Source: a virus
DNA length: 48,017 bases
Direction: 5' to 3' (one strand)
Virus record (IMG/VR): IMGVR_UViG_3300009551_000023
Location: 1 to 48,017 of that record
Shown: positions 16,268 through 23,919 of the stretch, piece by piece
How positions within the stretch are numbered: the first letter of the stretch is position 1
Layout of the letters: the number at the start of each line of letters is the position of its first letter
Made by a program: the position numbers and the translations under genes
The notes under the pieces: model-generated
What the model saw: only the letters and a program-made list of their open reading frames with translations
Database searches by the model: none
Told to the model about the DNA's origin: nothing

Positions 16268-17514
16268 TACGCGGCCCGTCCTTTCGCGGCGAATTCCGCG
16301 CCGCGCTTCGACATGCCGAGCGATTCGTAAATCTTCACCTCATCGGCAAACTCGCGGGACTCGCGAGCTTCGCGGGTGGCGATGTCTTCGGGCTTCGGCG
16401 GGGCAGCCGGAGCGCTGATACCCATTCCCTGGATGCGAGAACCGCCAGTGATAGCCGCTAGATATTCGCCTTCCGCCTTCGATTCGGCTACGACGCACTC
16501 GCGCAGTTTGTCGAGGTCGAGTTCGCCGGTTGCGGTGGTCGCCGGGTTCGCGATGGCCCGCTCGATGATGCGATTCTTTGCCACCTGAGGTAGCGTGATG
16601 GTTTCCAGCAGCCGGGTAGCTTCGCCTCGTGCATCGCCCTGAATGGCGCGAGCCTTAAACGGCGCTACGGCTGCCTCGATTAAACGTTGAGTCTCTTCAG
16701 CCGTCATTCCGGCCTCCTGTGTGTTGAGTGGTAAAAGTCCTGCCTCTTTGGCAGCTTCAGCAAGCGCGAGCCCGCCGCGCCCTGCCTTCGTAACGTAATC
16801 GACCGATTCGATATGGCTGAATTCCTTCAGGACAGGCTTTCCGCCGACAATGCGGTCGCCTTCCGTGAATCCGCCAGCGCGAATCGAAAGCCCGATGTGC
16901 GGTGCACGCTCTTCGACCTTCTGCGCGTAATCCGCCATCACCTTCGCCTCGGAATAGATTCCAGGACCTTTCGGTCCGTCGTCCATCCACTTGCCTTGGC
17001 TGGTGGTGATCGCCGCGAGATTGTCGAGATTGCCTTCCGGTCGCGCCGACTCTTCGGCCTTGGTCGGGTGATTCCAGAACATCAGCGTGCCAGGCTTGAA
17101 CTTCGCCGCCTCACGCTTCAACACCTCTGCCGGATAGTGGGCAGTGCTGCCCGTTCCGGGGCTAATCATCAGAATCGGGTAGTTGGTGCGAGCTTCGAGA
17201 AGCGGGATTTCCTGAAGGAAACCTCCCGCAGATTCGACCAGCTTGAGTTCGGTGGAGACTGCCGGCCGCGCTGCCTCTTCCATTCCGCCACCGCACGAAG
17301 CGCCCAACACCATCGAGGCGTCGTGAATCGCTTGCAGGTGGCCCATGTCCGAGGCTGAATGACGCGCGCCCGCTTCCAGAAACGCTTTCCATGGCCCGTC
17401 TTCCGTCTCGGCGGCCAGCGCTGCTTCCAGCTTTTCCTTGAACTTTTCGGGTGATTTGGTGACGGCTTCCTGGAGTTTCAGCGCCAGCGCCATATAGCCG
17501 TTCTTGAGAACCAT
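16267..17514 (-). CDS. Prohead maturation protease, probably fused to scaffold
   Basis: With the ATG at 17514 the protein has 415 residues; MALALK at 17493 is an alternative start. The protease domain (~105-245) contains GTLMFWNHPTKAEESARPEG with His149 and HIGLSIRAGG with Ser210, the likely catalytic pair of this phage capsid-protease group. It also contains the ESVDYVTKAGRGG ending of the domain. The remaining ~170 residues are Glu/Ala/Lys-rich helix, a plausible scaffold. It lies directly upstream of cement and capsid genes and overlaps the cement gene by TAATG. A promoter-like TTGTGG-N18-TACCAT lies just upstream. Confidence 0.8.
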   Translation of the reverse strand: MVLKNGYMALALKLQEAVTKSPEKFKEKLEAALAAETEDGPWKAFLEAGARHSASDMGHLQAIHDASMVLGASCGGGMEEAARPAVSTELKLVESAGGFLQEIPLLEARTNYPILMISPGTGSTAHYPAEVLKREAAKFKPGTLMFWNHPTKAEESARPEGNLDNLAAITTSQGKWMDDGPKGPGIYSEAKVMADYAQKVEERAPHIGLSIRAGGFTEGDRIVGGKPVLKEFSHIESVDYVTKAGRGGLALAEAAKEAGLLPLNTQEAGMTAEETQRLIEAAVAPFKARAIQGDARGEATRLLETITLPQVAKNRIIERAIANPATTATGELDLDKLRECVVAESKAEGEYLAAITGGSRIQGMGISAPAAPPKPEDIATREARESREFADEVKIYESLGMSKRGAEFAAKGRAA

Positions 17515-17523
17515 ACAGCGCGG

Positions 17524-17553
17524 ATGGTACGCGACCGTGCATATGCCCCACAA
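17524..17553 (-). promoter_or_regulatory. Candidate promoter for the head operon
   Basis: On the minus strand TTGTGG (17548-17553) and TACCAT (17524-17529) are separated by 18 bp, 9 nt before the protease ATG at 17514. The divergent gene at 17588 reads away from it, and two CATATG hexamers lie within the shared region. This supports the 17514 start over longer frames. Confidence 0.45.
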
Positions 17554-17574
17554 CATATGGGCTAATTTGTACAG

Positions 17575-17580
17575 TAGACT
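17575..17580 (+). promoter_or_regulatory. -10-like TAGACT for a leaderless start
   Basis: TAGACT lies exactly 7 nt before the ATG at 17588 and no Shine-Dalgarno site is present. The same hexamer and spacing occur before the gene starting at 23909. No good -35 is visible. Confidence 0.45.
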
Positions 17581-17587
17581 AGCCGAT

Positions 17588-17866
17588 ATGGCTACATGTG
17601 ATTGGAAAGGCGGATGCGACTCCGAAGCCGCCTCAGAACACCACTGGTGCAAGACGCACAAGGCGGAATATCAGCGCACGTGGCGGCAGACGCAGGAAGA
17701 GATGCTTCAGTCGAGGGCATTCGCGCGGGGAGTAGCGGCTTTCCGCCAGGATGTGTGCGGGACGCTGATGCGAATGCCAATGGCTCAGTTCAGCGGCCAG
17801 GCGGTGGCGAAGTGGATATGGGATCGCCCGCTACCGACTTTTGAGAACAACTGTAAAGACTCCTGA
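17588..17866 (+). CDS. Small Cys/His protein, plus-strand island
   Basis: A 92-residue protein in the head region, transcribed against its neighbours. The N terminus carries C-x4-C ... H-x2-C-x2-H spacing (CDWKGGC ... HHWCKTH), which could bind zinc. The middle is Arg/Gln-rich helix (YQRTWRQTQEEMLQSRAF). No family recognised; a small regulator or nucleic-acid-binding protein is possible. Its 3' end overlaps the end of the convergent gene 17790-18077 by 77 bp. Confidence 0.65.
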   Translation: MATCDWKGGCDSEAASEHHWCKTHKAEYQRTWRQTQEEMLQSRAFARGVAAFRQDVCGTLMRMPMAQFSGQAVAKWIWDRPLPTFENNCKDS

Positions 17867-18077
17867 ACCCCTCAAATCCATAAATATCGGCATATTCGTC
17901 CCACGCCTGCGCAGACGTGCCTACCATGCTGCGCTCGTCTGGTGGCTGGTAATACTTATGCATCGACCATTTGAATCTTTTCCAGAACCGCTCATTGATT
18001 CGGGTGGCCTCTTCTTTTTCCTCTAGCCGGCACTCTTCGGCTAGCCGATCAATGCAGACCTTCGGAATCCTGCGCAT
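17790..18077 (-). CDS. Hypothetical charged protein
   Basis: A 95-residue protein with a Lys/Arg/Glu-rich helical N-terminal half (RLAEECRLEEKEEATRINERFWKRFKW). It has a GAGGG ribosome site before the ATG at 18077 and follows the malectin-like gene by 7 bp. The C-terminal 25 residues are antisense to the convergent small gene and look less protein-like. Function unknown; moderately likely to be real. Confidence 0.5.
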   Translation of the reverse strand: MRRIPKVCIDRLAEECRLEEKEEATRINERFWKRFKWSMHKYYQPPDERSMVGTSAQAWDEYADIYGFEGFRSLYSCSQKSVAGDPISTSPPPGR

Positions 18078-18084
18078 GGCACCC

Positions 18085-18759
18085 TCACTTTGGCGTGTAA
18101 TCGCAAATTAAAGCACCAGCAGCATCCGCCATCAGCGTCCCAGCATTTGGCGTAACGGTGGTCCCATCGTAAACGTAATCTGTTCCCTGATACTGCCTGA
18201 TCCCATTGACATAACAAGCGATTGCAGATGCGGAAATCTTGAATGTCCCGCCTAATCCTTGCGTCGGTCGGAATCCCACCACGGGCGAAGTCGGCACGGG
18301 CAGTACTTCGATTGCTGACACCACAGCGTTGCGGACGATGGTGGTGAATGCGATTGATATCCCATTGCCCGCAGCCGTCGCCGGGAATGTCTTCACGACC
18401 TCCACATTTATGCCCGCTACCGCGAACAAATCCAGCGATGGAATGACGCTCGACCCGTTGATTGCCACCGAGAATGAGCGCTGTCCCGCCGCTGTGATCG
18501 CGCTGCTGTTTTCCACGAAGTGCAGCACCACCGTGTAGGAGCCATCGGACACCGGGAAACGATAGGAGAAATTGCCCGCTCGCGAAGTTTTCAGGTAATC
18601 AGGGAGTCCCGCGGGAACGGCGACCGTTGCCGTGTATGCCGCGCCACCCGTGAAATATTGATCTGCCCCGTATGCACCAGACACGCCGCCGCCAGCATTG
18701 ACGCGGATCTGTGCTGCCAGCAGCGGCGCGGCGATTAGGAATAGCAATAATTGTCTCAT
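18085..18759 (-). CDS. Exported malectin-like carbohydrate-binding protein
   Basis: A 224-residue protein. The first ~16 residues form a type I signal peptide (MRQLLLFLIAAPLLAAQ). Residues ~18-150 match the malectin/di-glucose-binding pattern: IRVNAGGG, YGADQYFTGG, YLKTSRAGNFSYRFPVSDGSYTV, LHFVENSS, RSFSVAINGS and a final NAVVSAIEVLP strand. A short unrelated domain follows (NGIRQYQGTDYVYDGTTVTP). Malectin domains bind carbohydrate. An exported carbohydrate-binding protein in a phage head operon is unusual. It may act in the periplasm or at the cell surface, or be virion-attached; the signal peptide favours export. Confidence 0.75.
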   Translation of the reverse strand: MRQLLLFLIAAPLLAAQIRVNAGGGVSGAYGADQYFTGGAAYTATVAVPAGLPDYLKTSRAGNFSYRFPVSDGSYTVVLHFVENSSAITAAGQRSFSVAINGSSVIPSLDLFAVAGINVEVVKTFPATAAGNGISIAFTTIVRNAVVSAIEVLPVPTSPVVGFRPTQGLGGTFKISASAIACYVNGIRQYQGTDYVYDGTTVTPNAGTLMADAAGALICDYTPK

Positions 18760-18762
18760 GAC

Positions 18763-19494
18763 CTATTGGCCTTTGAATGAAGCCGTTAGTCCGATCAAGT
18801 CTCCCGCAGTGCTGAAGGTGGCGGTGGGAGTGATCGAGGTACCAGATGCCTGGACGAGATAAGCGAAAGCCCCCTCGTAATTGACGCCTCCTGAAAAATC
18901 AGCCTGATCGAGAATCGTGAACCCCGGAGTGACGCCAGTCCACGTACCGCTCGTCGTGTTGCTGCTGAGGACCACCAGGATAATGTGCTGGCCGCTTCCA
19001 GGATCGTAAGGCCCCGCCCCTGCGGTCGGCGACACCGTAGTGATTCCTGAACTGCTTCCAGCCGTGGCCCCAGGATCGAGGTTGCCAGTCGTAAGCGTGT
19101 TGGAGAAGCACGCCGCGCCCCATGCATTAAACTCGCCACCAGGCCCTGTGAATGTGTGTCCCGATCCTACGGCAAAAGCTCCAGTAGAAGCGTTGGCATA
19201 CCACAAGCTTGTTCTGCCGCTATCCCAGAATGCAAGAACGTACGTGTTGCTCTTGCTGTCTGTCGGAGCGCTCCCACCGCCAGATCCTGCCCCACTTTTC
19301 CAGACAAAACATTCCGTTGATCCCGTGGAAACGATTGCCGATGAAGTACCACCACCAGCAGGACCGAGGATATGAGAGATCAGCGTGATTGTGCCGCCGC
19401 CACCGCCTCCCGAAACAGGTAGCCCAGGACCGGGGAATGGCATCACCTGCGCGCCGGCAGAGAATGCAGCTAGGAGTAGAAGTGCGAGTTTCAT
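18763..19494 (-). CDS. Exported beta-rich protein of unknown function
   Basis: A 243-residue protein whose start at 19494 overlaps the preceding stop by ATGA. A signal peptide (MKLALLLLAAFSAGAQ) is followed by a Pro/Gly linker and a Ser/Thr/Gly-rich beta-sandwich-like body containing AGSGGGSAPTDSKSNTYVL, VYWYANAS-like (LWYANASTGAFAVGSGHTFT) and GQHIILVVLSSNTTSGTW. The strand layout resembles adhesin-like proteins of phages and environmental bacteria. It is the middle member of three consecutive exported proteins and is probably co-translated with them. Confidence 0.65.
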   Translation of the reverse strand: MKLALLLLAAFSAGAQVMPFPGPGLPVSGGGGGGTITLISHILGPAGGGTSSAIVSTGSTECFVWKSGAGSGGGSAPTDSKSNTYVLAFWDSGRTSLWYANASTGAFAVGSGHTFTGPGGEFNAWGAACFSNTLTTGNLDPGATAGSSSGITTVSPTAGAGPYDPGSGQHIILVVLSSNTTSGTWTGVTPGFTILDQADFSGGVNYEGAFAYLVQASGTSITPTATFSTAGDLIGLTASFKGQ

Positions 19495-20294
19495 CGAACT
19501 ATCGTCCAGTTGAGAGTGGCCGCACCGGGAGTGATGCTGCTGCCCGTTCCATTGCAGACCGCGAAGTTCACGGCATCCGCACTGATCCACGGGTAGATTT
19601 TCAGCCCATCTGCGGAGCCAGCCCCATATCCCGTAACACCGCTGATATTGGCGTTCGGTGTCCAAGTCATCGAATCAGTCGAGAGTGCGCCAGTCGCTGT
19701 TACCGTCACAGTGGAGGCGCAGGCATTGGCCGTGATTGCTGAAGTGCCAAGCGTGGCAGTGCCGCTCCACTTGCGCACCATCGTGTACGGGTTTCCGCTG
19801 GAATCCAGACAGATTTGCGTGTTCGCCGTAGAATCGAAATAGCAGGTTACATTGCCGGATGCCGGCGTGGATGGCACCGTGCCCGTTGCTCCCGTGACGA
19901 CGTACGGCCCGCTTCCTGTGACCGACAGGACCTTTTTCCAGGTGTTCGTGGCACTGCACCACCATTGTTCCTGCGTGTCCGTATCCACGTAGGTTGCCAA
20001 ATTCGAGCTTGACGGCGCGGTGCAGTTTGCCGATGGGTTGCCGGTGCCTGTGGTCACGGTAACAACGCCTGATCCGCCACCGCCGCCATACCGCGTCCAC
20101 TGGCTGCTCACGCAGGTGAACATCCAGCCGCTACTGTCGAGATATCCTATCCGCCGAGATCCCGTGCAAGAGCCGCCTTCGCCGCCAGGCGGGTTGCCTC
20201 GCAACATCGCAGACGGCGGATTTACTGGCTGGGCATTGATCGGTTGCGCGAATATCACAACCGCAAATAGGAACAGCGCGATCAGATAGCGCAT
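19491..20294 (-). CDS. Exported Gly/Thr-rich protein with C-terminal beta domain
   Basis: A 267-residue protein. A hydrophobic signal peptide ends near AQPINAQP (residue ~22). Residues ~40-70 hold four Cys around GGSCTGSRRIGYLDSSGWMFTC. The last ~90 residues form a domain (LGTSAITANACASTVTVTA ... DGLKIYPWISADAVNFAVCNGT ... LNWTIVR) that I associate with phage or prophage structural and adhesin proteins. Even Cys content fits an exported protein. It overlaps the upstream 95-residue gene and is ATGA-coupled to the next exported protein. Confidence 0.65.
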   Translation of the reverse strand: MRYLIALFLFAVVIFAQPINAQPVNPPSAMLRGNPPGGEGGSCTGSRRIGYLDSSGWMFTCVSSQWTRYGGGGGSGVVTVTTGTGNPSANCTAPSSSNLATYVDTDTQEQWWCSATNTWKKVLSVTGSGPYVVTGATGTVPSTPASGNVTCYFDSTANTQICLDSSGNPYTMVRKWSGTATLGTSAITANACASTVTVTATGALSTDSMTWTPNANISGVTGYGAGSADGLKIYPWISADAVNFAVCNGTGSSITPGAATLNWTIVR

Positions 20295-20569
20295 AGCAGC
20301 ACCGCGTTTGCCGAGGTCGTCAGAAAAAAGTAGATCGACTCCAAATCGTAGAAGTCGAATCCCAAAGCTATCGGCGGCTGAAAGTTGGCCACTGTCGTCC
20401 CGATTGGGTAGCCGTGAGTAGCATCGACAGTTGATCCACCCAATGTGAAAGCCGCCCCGTCAACGTTCAGAACCTGAAACCATTTGCATTTTTTCGGAAC
20501 GCCGGTCGCGCCATCCGCAAGCGCGAGAGCGGCGCCCGTGCCTACGATGTTGAAACTGAGCAGTTGCAT
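20282..20569 (-). CDS. Small beta-rich protein, probable structural
   Basis: A 95-residue protein without signal peptide, first gene of the exported-protein block. Its sequence (GTGAALALADGATGVPKKCKWFQVLNVDGAAFTLGG) resembles small virion proteins that follow phage portals. A TATCAT hexamer lies 6 nt before the ATG. Function unknown. Confidence 0.6.
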   Translation of the reverse strand: MQLLSFNIVGTGAALALADGATGVPKKCKWFQVLNVDGAAFTLGGSTVDATHGYPIGTTVANFQPPIALGFDFYDLESIYFFLTTSANAVLLCAI

Positions 20570-20575
20570 GGGCGG

Positions 20576-20585
20576 ATGATAACAT
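20576..20585. promoter_or_regulatory. Divergent leaderless-type promoters for 20569(-) and 20593(+)
   Basis: Only 23 bp separate two divergent start codons. On the minus strand TATCAT (20576-20581) ends 6 nt before the ATG at 20569. On the plus strand TAACAT (20580-20585) ends 7 nt before the ATG at 20593. Neither start has a Shine-Dalgarno site, so both transcripts may be leaderless. Confidence 0.45.
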
Positions 20586-20592
20586 ACACATC

Positions 20593-21015
20593 ATGCCGAC
20601 GATTCGAGCAACCGCAACCGCCACGCCGCGAGGTTCAGCCGGCCAGTTCATCGCCGCCCGTATCGCTCCAGCAGTCCGCGCGGCGGTCGAAGCATCGGGG
20701 AAAGCTGTCTTGGAAGAGGCAAAACGCATTGTCCCAGTTGACACCGGGGAATTGCGCGATAGCGGCTATACTACTGTCCGCGAGACGGATAAAACGATCG
20801 TAGCCGATGTGGGATTTTCCGCAAACCACGCGGCATATGTCGAGTACGGGACGGGACGCGCAGGAGCCGCATCGGCTGGTGCCGGCGATGGACCCTACAG
20901 CCCCACATGGCCGGGAATGCCCGCTCAACCTTACCTGCGACCCGCTCTTGACACCACCCGCGAAACAATCCGCGAACTGTTCGCATCACAGATTGCGCTT
21001 GCGATGCGGAAGTAG
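20593..21015 (+). CDS. HK97 gp10-like tail/neck protein on the opposite strand
   Basis: A 140-residue protein with the hallmark of the HK97 gp10 family: an N-terminal helix, then EEAKRIVPVDTGELRDSGYT, YVEYGTGRA and PYLRPALDTTRE. These proteins act in tail completion and normally lie between the head-closure and tail terminator genes. Here the gene is alone on the plus strand between portal-side and exported-protein genes. The family call is strong; its displacement and inversion are unusual. Confidence 0.88.
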   Translation: MPTIRATATATPRGSAGQFIAARIAPAVRAAVEASGKAVLEEAKRIVPVDTGELRDSGYTTVRETDKTIVADVGFSANHAAYVEYGTGRAGAASAGAGDGPYSPTWPGMPAQPYLRPALDTTRETIRELFASQIALAMRK

Positions 21016-21195
21016 CGTAACCACAGGCCGCGCTCGCCAGAAGCGAATGCCGTGCTCACTGGAAGGCTTCCATTCCAGCCCGCACTTTGGGCAAGTCCAC
21101 GACTCCGCATCATCCAACTGGCCTTTGCGCATGGCTTCTGCGATTCGCCTGCAGCAGCCCACGGCATCTTCAGCATCGTATGCCTGCATCATCAT
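20986..21195 (-). CDS. Small zinc-finger-like protein
   Basis: A 69-residue protein beginning with three Met codons; the first (21195) overlaps the preceding stop (ATGA). The middle contains WTCPKCGLEWKPSSEH, a treble-clef or knuckle-like CPxCG followed by a possible His ligand. Its last 30 bases overlap the end of the convergent gp10-like gene. Function unknown. Confidence 0.55.
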   Translation of the reverse strand: MMMQAYDAEDAVGCCRRIAEAMRKGQLDDAESWTCPKCGLEWKPSSEHGIRFWRARPVVTLLPHRKRNL

Positions 21196-21482
21196 ACGTA
21201 CACTCGCACCCTGCGCTCCTTGAATTCCAATTCGCACTGGCAATTTGGATGTGCGGGCGGCGCGTCGATGGGGTTGCCTTCCGAGTCGATGAAGGTTTCA
21301 TCATCACCAATCCATCCGGCATCGGCGTTCTCTTCGCACTCCTCACAATTGCCGCTCTTGCCACCGCCATCGAGAATCCAGCGCTTCTGATTTACCGTGT
21401 CGTAATAGTACGTGCGCGAATTGCCCTTGGCCGCTTCAACGAGCGCCAGCAGCGCGCCGATGATTCTATTTGGAGCTACCAT
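21192..21482 (-). CDS. Short head-morphogenesis (MuF C-terminal-like) protein
   Basis: A 96-residue protein downstream of portal. The pattern SGNCEECEENADAGWI ... PPAHPNCQCEL matches the Cys/His end of MuF-type minor head proteins, where the HPNCxC motif is typical. Full MuF proteins are usually several hundred residues, so this looks like a stand-alone or reduced version of the C-terminal part. Confidence 0.6.
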   Translation of the reverse strand: MVAPNRIIGALLALVEAAKGNSRTYYYDTVNQKRWILDGGGKSGNCEECEENADAGWIGDDETFIDSEGNPIDAPPAHPNCQCELEFKERRVRVYV

Positions 21483-21753
21483 GATGGCTTATCGCTTGCT
21501 GCGCTGCCCATTTCAATTCTCTGGCAGTCTTTTCATATCCATGGAATTCTAAAAGATCTGCACAAGACAATGCCTTCATGATTAAATGCCTTACCGCATC
21601 GTCATCGTAATCCCATATATTTACAGGACACACCCTACCATCCCTTAGATCAAATTTCTGCATCGGATGTCTCCGCGATAGCCACCACTGTTTCTTTAGG
21701 AGCAATCGCTTGGTATGGCTCCATATATCTTTAGTGTTTCGAGTGTCTGTCAT
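21466..21753 (-). CDS. Hypothetical protein coupled to portal
   Basis: A 95-residue protein whose start overlaps the portal stop (ATGA). It is mixed helical and basic in the N-terminal third, with HLIMKALSCADLLEFHGYEKTARELKWAAQQA near the end. No family recognised. Confidence 0.55.
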   Translation of the reverse strand: MTDTRNTKDIWSHTKRLLLKKQWWLSRRHPMQKFDLRDGRVCPVNIWDYDDDAVRHLIMKALSCADLLEFHGYEKTARELKWAAQQAISHHGSSK

Positions 21754-23711
21754 TCGGTTTGCGCCGTCGCCTCATGCACCCGCCTCAAAGCCTCTGCAAT
21801 CCTGCGCGTCGGTCTACCTGCGATGTCTCGCGCCGATTCCTTGGCCACTGGATGCGGGGATTCTTCGCCAGTCTTCGGATCAATCAGAGGCTCACCACCG
21901 GGTAGCTTCTGTGTGGGCATAATCGGCGCGGCAATCTCCTGCTCGGATCGGTCGATCTTGTATTTCCCCTCGGGGAACATCTTCTCGGATAGCTCCTGTC
22001 CGTCTTCGATGCCCAACAAGTCGAAGAGCTTGATCACGCCAGCCTTCAGGTCAATGCCTACCGCTTGGCCGCCCTTGTTATTAAGCGTGATGGCTTCGAC
22101 CGTCGCCGCCACTAAAGCCTGCAAGTCGCCCTCGCGAATCGCAGGGAAGTTTACCTGAATTTCAATCTCTTCGTCGCTTGGCTCCATCGCTTCGTAGACG
22201 ACTTCGCCGCGTGGCCCTCGCTTGCGCCTGCATTCGCGGATCTCCGTCCACCCGCTTCGCATCGACTCTCGCAGTCTGCCGCTGGGTGCCCCGGCTGAAA
22301 CCTCCAGCACGTATTTCGCGATCACAACCAGATCCTCGCGCCACGCTTCCTGCTTCTCCAGGAAAATCGTTTCGGTCGGTCGGTCAAGGCTGGTAGCCGT
22401 CGCCAGATTGCCCGTGCTCACATCCGCAAGGAACGTTTCAGGTACGCCCGCCACCATCGCGCACATGAGTTTGTATTGCCGCACGTCGTCAGGATTGCCG
22501 CCAGCACCCGTCATATTGAAGGCTTCCACCTGCGTGCCTGGTCCGGTCACAACCGAAGCTCCGCTTACCGCTGGCGGGTTGGTATCCCAGATCGGCGTCT
22601 GCGGCCCCACGGTGGTCTGCATCTGTTGTTTGATGCCCTCGATAGCCTGCTGCCCGCCCTTTGTCGTCCACTTCAGCCCGATCTGCATCAAGGTTTGCTT
22701 GAGACTCGCACACGCCGTCAGGATGTGTTTCGCCTCCTTCGCCCAATCAATCATGGGATAGTTGCGTGGGCACCCGAAAAGCCACTTGCCGACGTATCCG
22801 CACTTGCGATGGTAGACGGGATAATCCCACATCACAGGTGACTTGTTGAATTCCGCAGGCTTCTCTGGCGGGTCGAATCCGATCGCTGGATACCAGCACG
22901 ATTGCGTGGTTTCTCCCACTTCGCCGCGCTGTGGATCGAATGTCTTCTGAGTCCAGATGCGCTGGTAATACCACGGAGTATCCGAATCCTCCGGGTCGGT
23001 CACGATCTGTTGAATCTCGGTCGCGTCAATCCGCCGCGCATCTACCAGCCCCTTGTTTTCGCGGTCAGAGAAAAAGCACCAGAACAAATTTCCGTCGTAG
23101 TCCTTCGCCTTCTCCGATTCCACCAGCGCAATCTGCCCGAAGACTTTCTTGTTGCGCTCGAAGAAATCCTTCAGCACCTCATTGGCGGTTTCGTCTGAGG
23201 TCGTAACTTCCACACCGCGAGCGAACACGTAAGCCGCGCACACGTCGATCAGCCGCCGCACGATGGGGTTCTTGATGTAGTAGAGACGGCAGATCAGGAT
23301 AATCTGCTGAATACCCCAGCGCGAGAACTCCAGCCACGACAGCGCCGTCTCCCTGCGCCAGCCGATATTGGCCAGCATCAGGTTGATGTCGCCCGTTGCG
23401 CCGATCGCGCCGTCGATCGACTCGCGCACTTTGAAGTGTTCACGCGCGTCCTGAATGATGGCCTCGGTTGTCGCCAGCGCAGCAGGCCCCGCACTCCACG
23501 GCCCCGCGCCGGCCATCTGTTTTGCTTCGGCGAGCTCGCCCACCATCGACACGTAGCTGTCCATGGCATCGCGCATCTGCTCCTGTTGCAGCAGTGCGAC
23601 TAGCTGTTCTTGCAGCCACTGATTCTGGCGGCGCAGATCGGGATCGGGGTCAGTTTTCGGCTTGAGATGCCGGTAGGCTTTGAGCAGTAGGCCGCGAAGG
23701 CGTTGGCGCAT
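21750..23711 (-). CDS. Portal protein
   Basis: A 653-residue protein placed between terminase and the head genes. An N-terminal helical region is followed by the portal-like core (YYIKNPIVRRLIDVCAAYVFARGVEVTT; LFWCFFSDRENKGLVDARRIDATEI), where IVRRLID and the ARGVEV segment are typical. GVPETFLADVSTGNLATATSLDRPTE matches the conserved portal segment near the channel helix. The C-terminal ~60 residues are Pro/Glu-rich. It is longer than many siphovirus portals (450-550). Confidence 0.85.
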   Translation of the reverse strand: MRQRLRGLLLKAYRHLKPKTDPDPDLRRQNQWLQEQLVALLQQEQMRDAMDSYVSMVGELAEAKQMAGAGPWSAGPAALATTEAIIQDAREHFKVRESIDGAIGATGDINLMLANIGWRRETALSWLEFSRWGIQQIILICRLYYIKNPIVRRLIDVCAAYVFARGVEVTTSDETANEVLKDFFERNKKVFGQIALVESEKAKDYDGNLFWCFFSDRENKGLVDARRIDATEIQQIVTDPEDSDTPWYYQRIWTQKTFDPQRGEVGETTQSCWYPAIGFDPPEKPAEFNKSPVMWDYPVYHRKCGYVGKWLFGCPRNYPMIDWAKEAKHILTACASLKQTLMQIGLKWTTKGGQQAIEGIKQQMQTTVGPQTPIWDTNPPAVSGASVVTGPGTQVEAFNMTGAGGNPDDVRQYKLMCAMVAGVPETFLADVSTGNLATATSLDRPTETIFLEKQEAWREDLVVIAKYVLEVSAGAPSGRLRESMRSGWTEIRECRRKRGPRGEVVYEAMEPSDEEIEIQVNFPAIREGDLQALVAATVEAITLNNKGGQAVGIDLKAGVIKLFDLLGIEDGQELSEKMFPEGKYKIDRSEQEIAAPIMPTQKLPGGEPLIDPKTGEESPHPVAKESARDIAGRPTRRIAEALRRVHEATAQTE

Positions 23712-23735
23712 GGCGGTAGTTTACCACCGCGCCGT

Positions 23736-23909
23736 TTATTTGATTGGGCCACCAAAGACTTGCAGCCCAACAATGAGCAGCAGCACGTAAAACAGGAAGT
23801 GGCGAAAGCCGCGCGGGTATGGGTATGGCTGACCGGGAGTGTATTCAGCCCAGAATCCGAACAGTAACGAGATCACGTAGATTATCCAGAACCACACTGA
23901 TAGAGCCAT
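23736..23909 (-). CDS. Two-TM membrane microprotein
   Basis: A 57-residue protein with two hydrophobic segments (~4-20 and ~38-53) separated by a Pro/Tyr-rich loop (EYTPGQPYPYPRG). It sits between the last glycosyltransferase and portal, with TAGACT exactly 7 nt before its ATG. Size and topology fit a class II holin or a small membrane accessory protein of the sugar cassette; neither can be proved here. Confidence 0.65.
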   Translation of the reverse strand: MALSVWFWIIYVISLLFGFWAEYTPGQPYPYPRGFRHFLFYVLLLIVGLQVFGGPIK

Positions 23910-23919
23910 GGCCCTAAGT

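Noticed and set aside
17515-17661. N-terminal extension of the capsid protease up to 17661
   Set aside because: It crosses the promoter and the start of the divergent gene at 17588, and the extra residues look non-coding.
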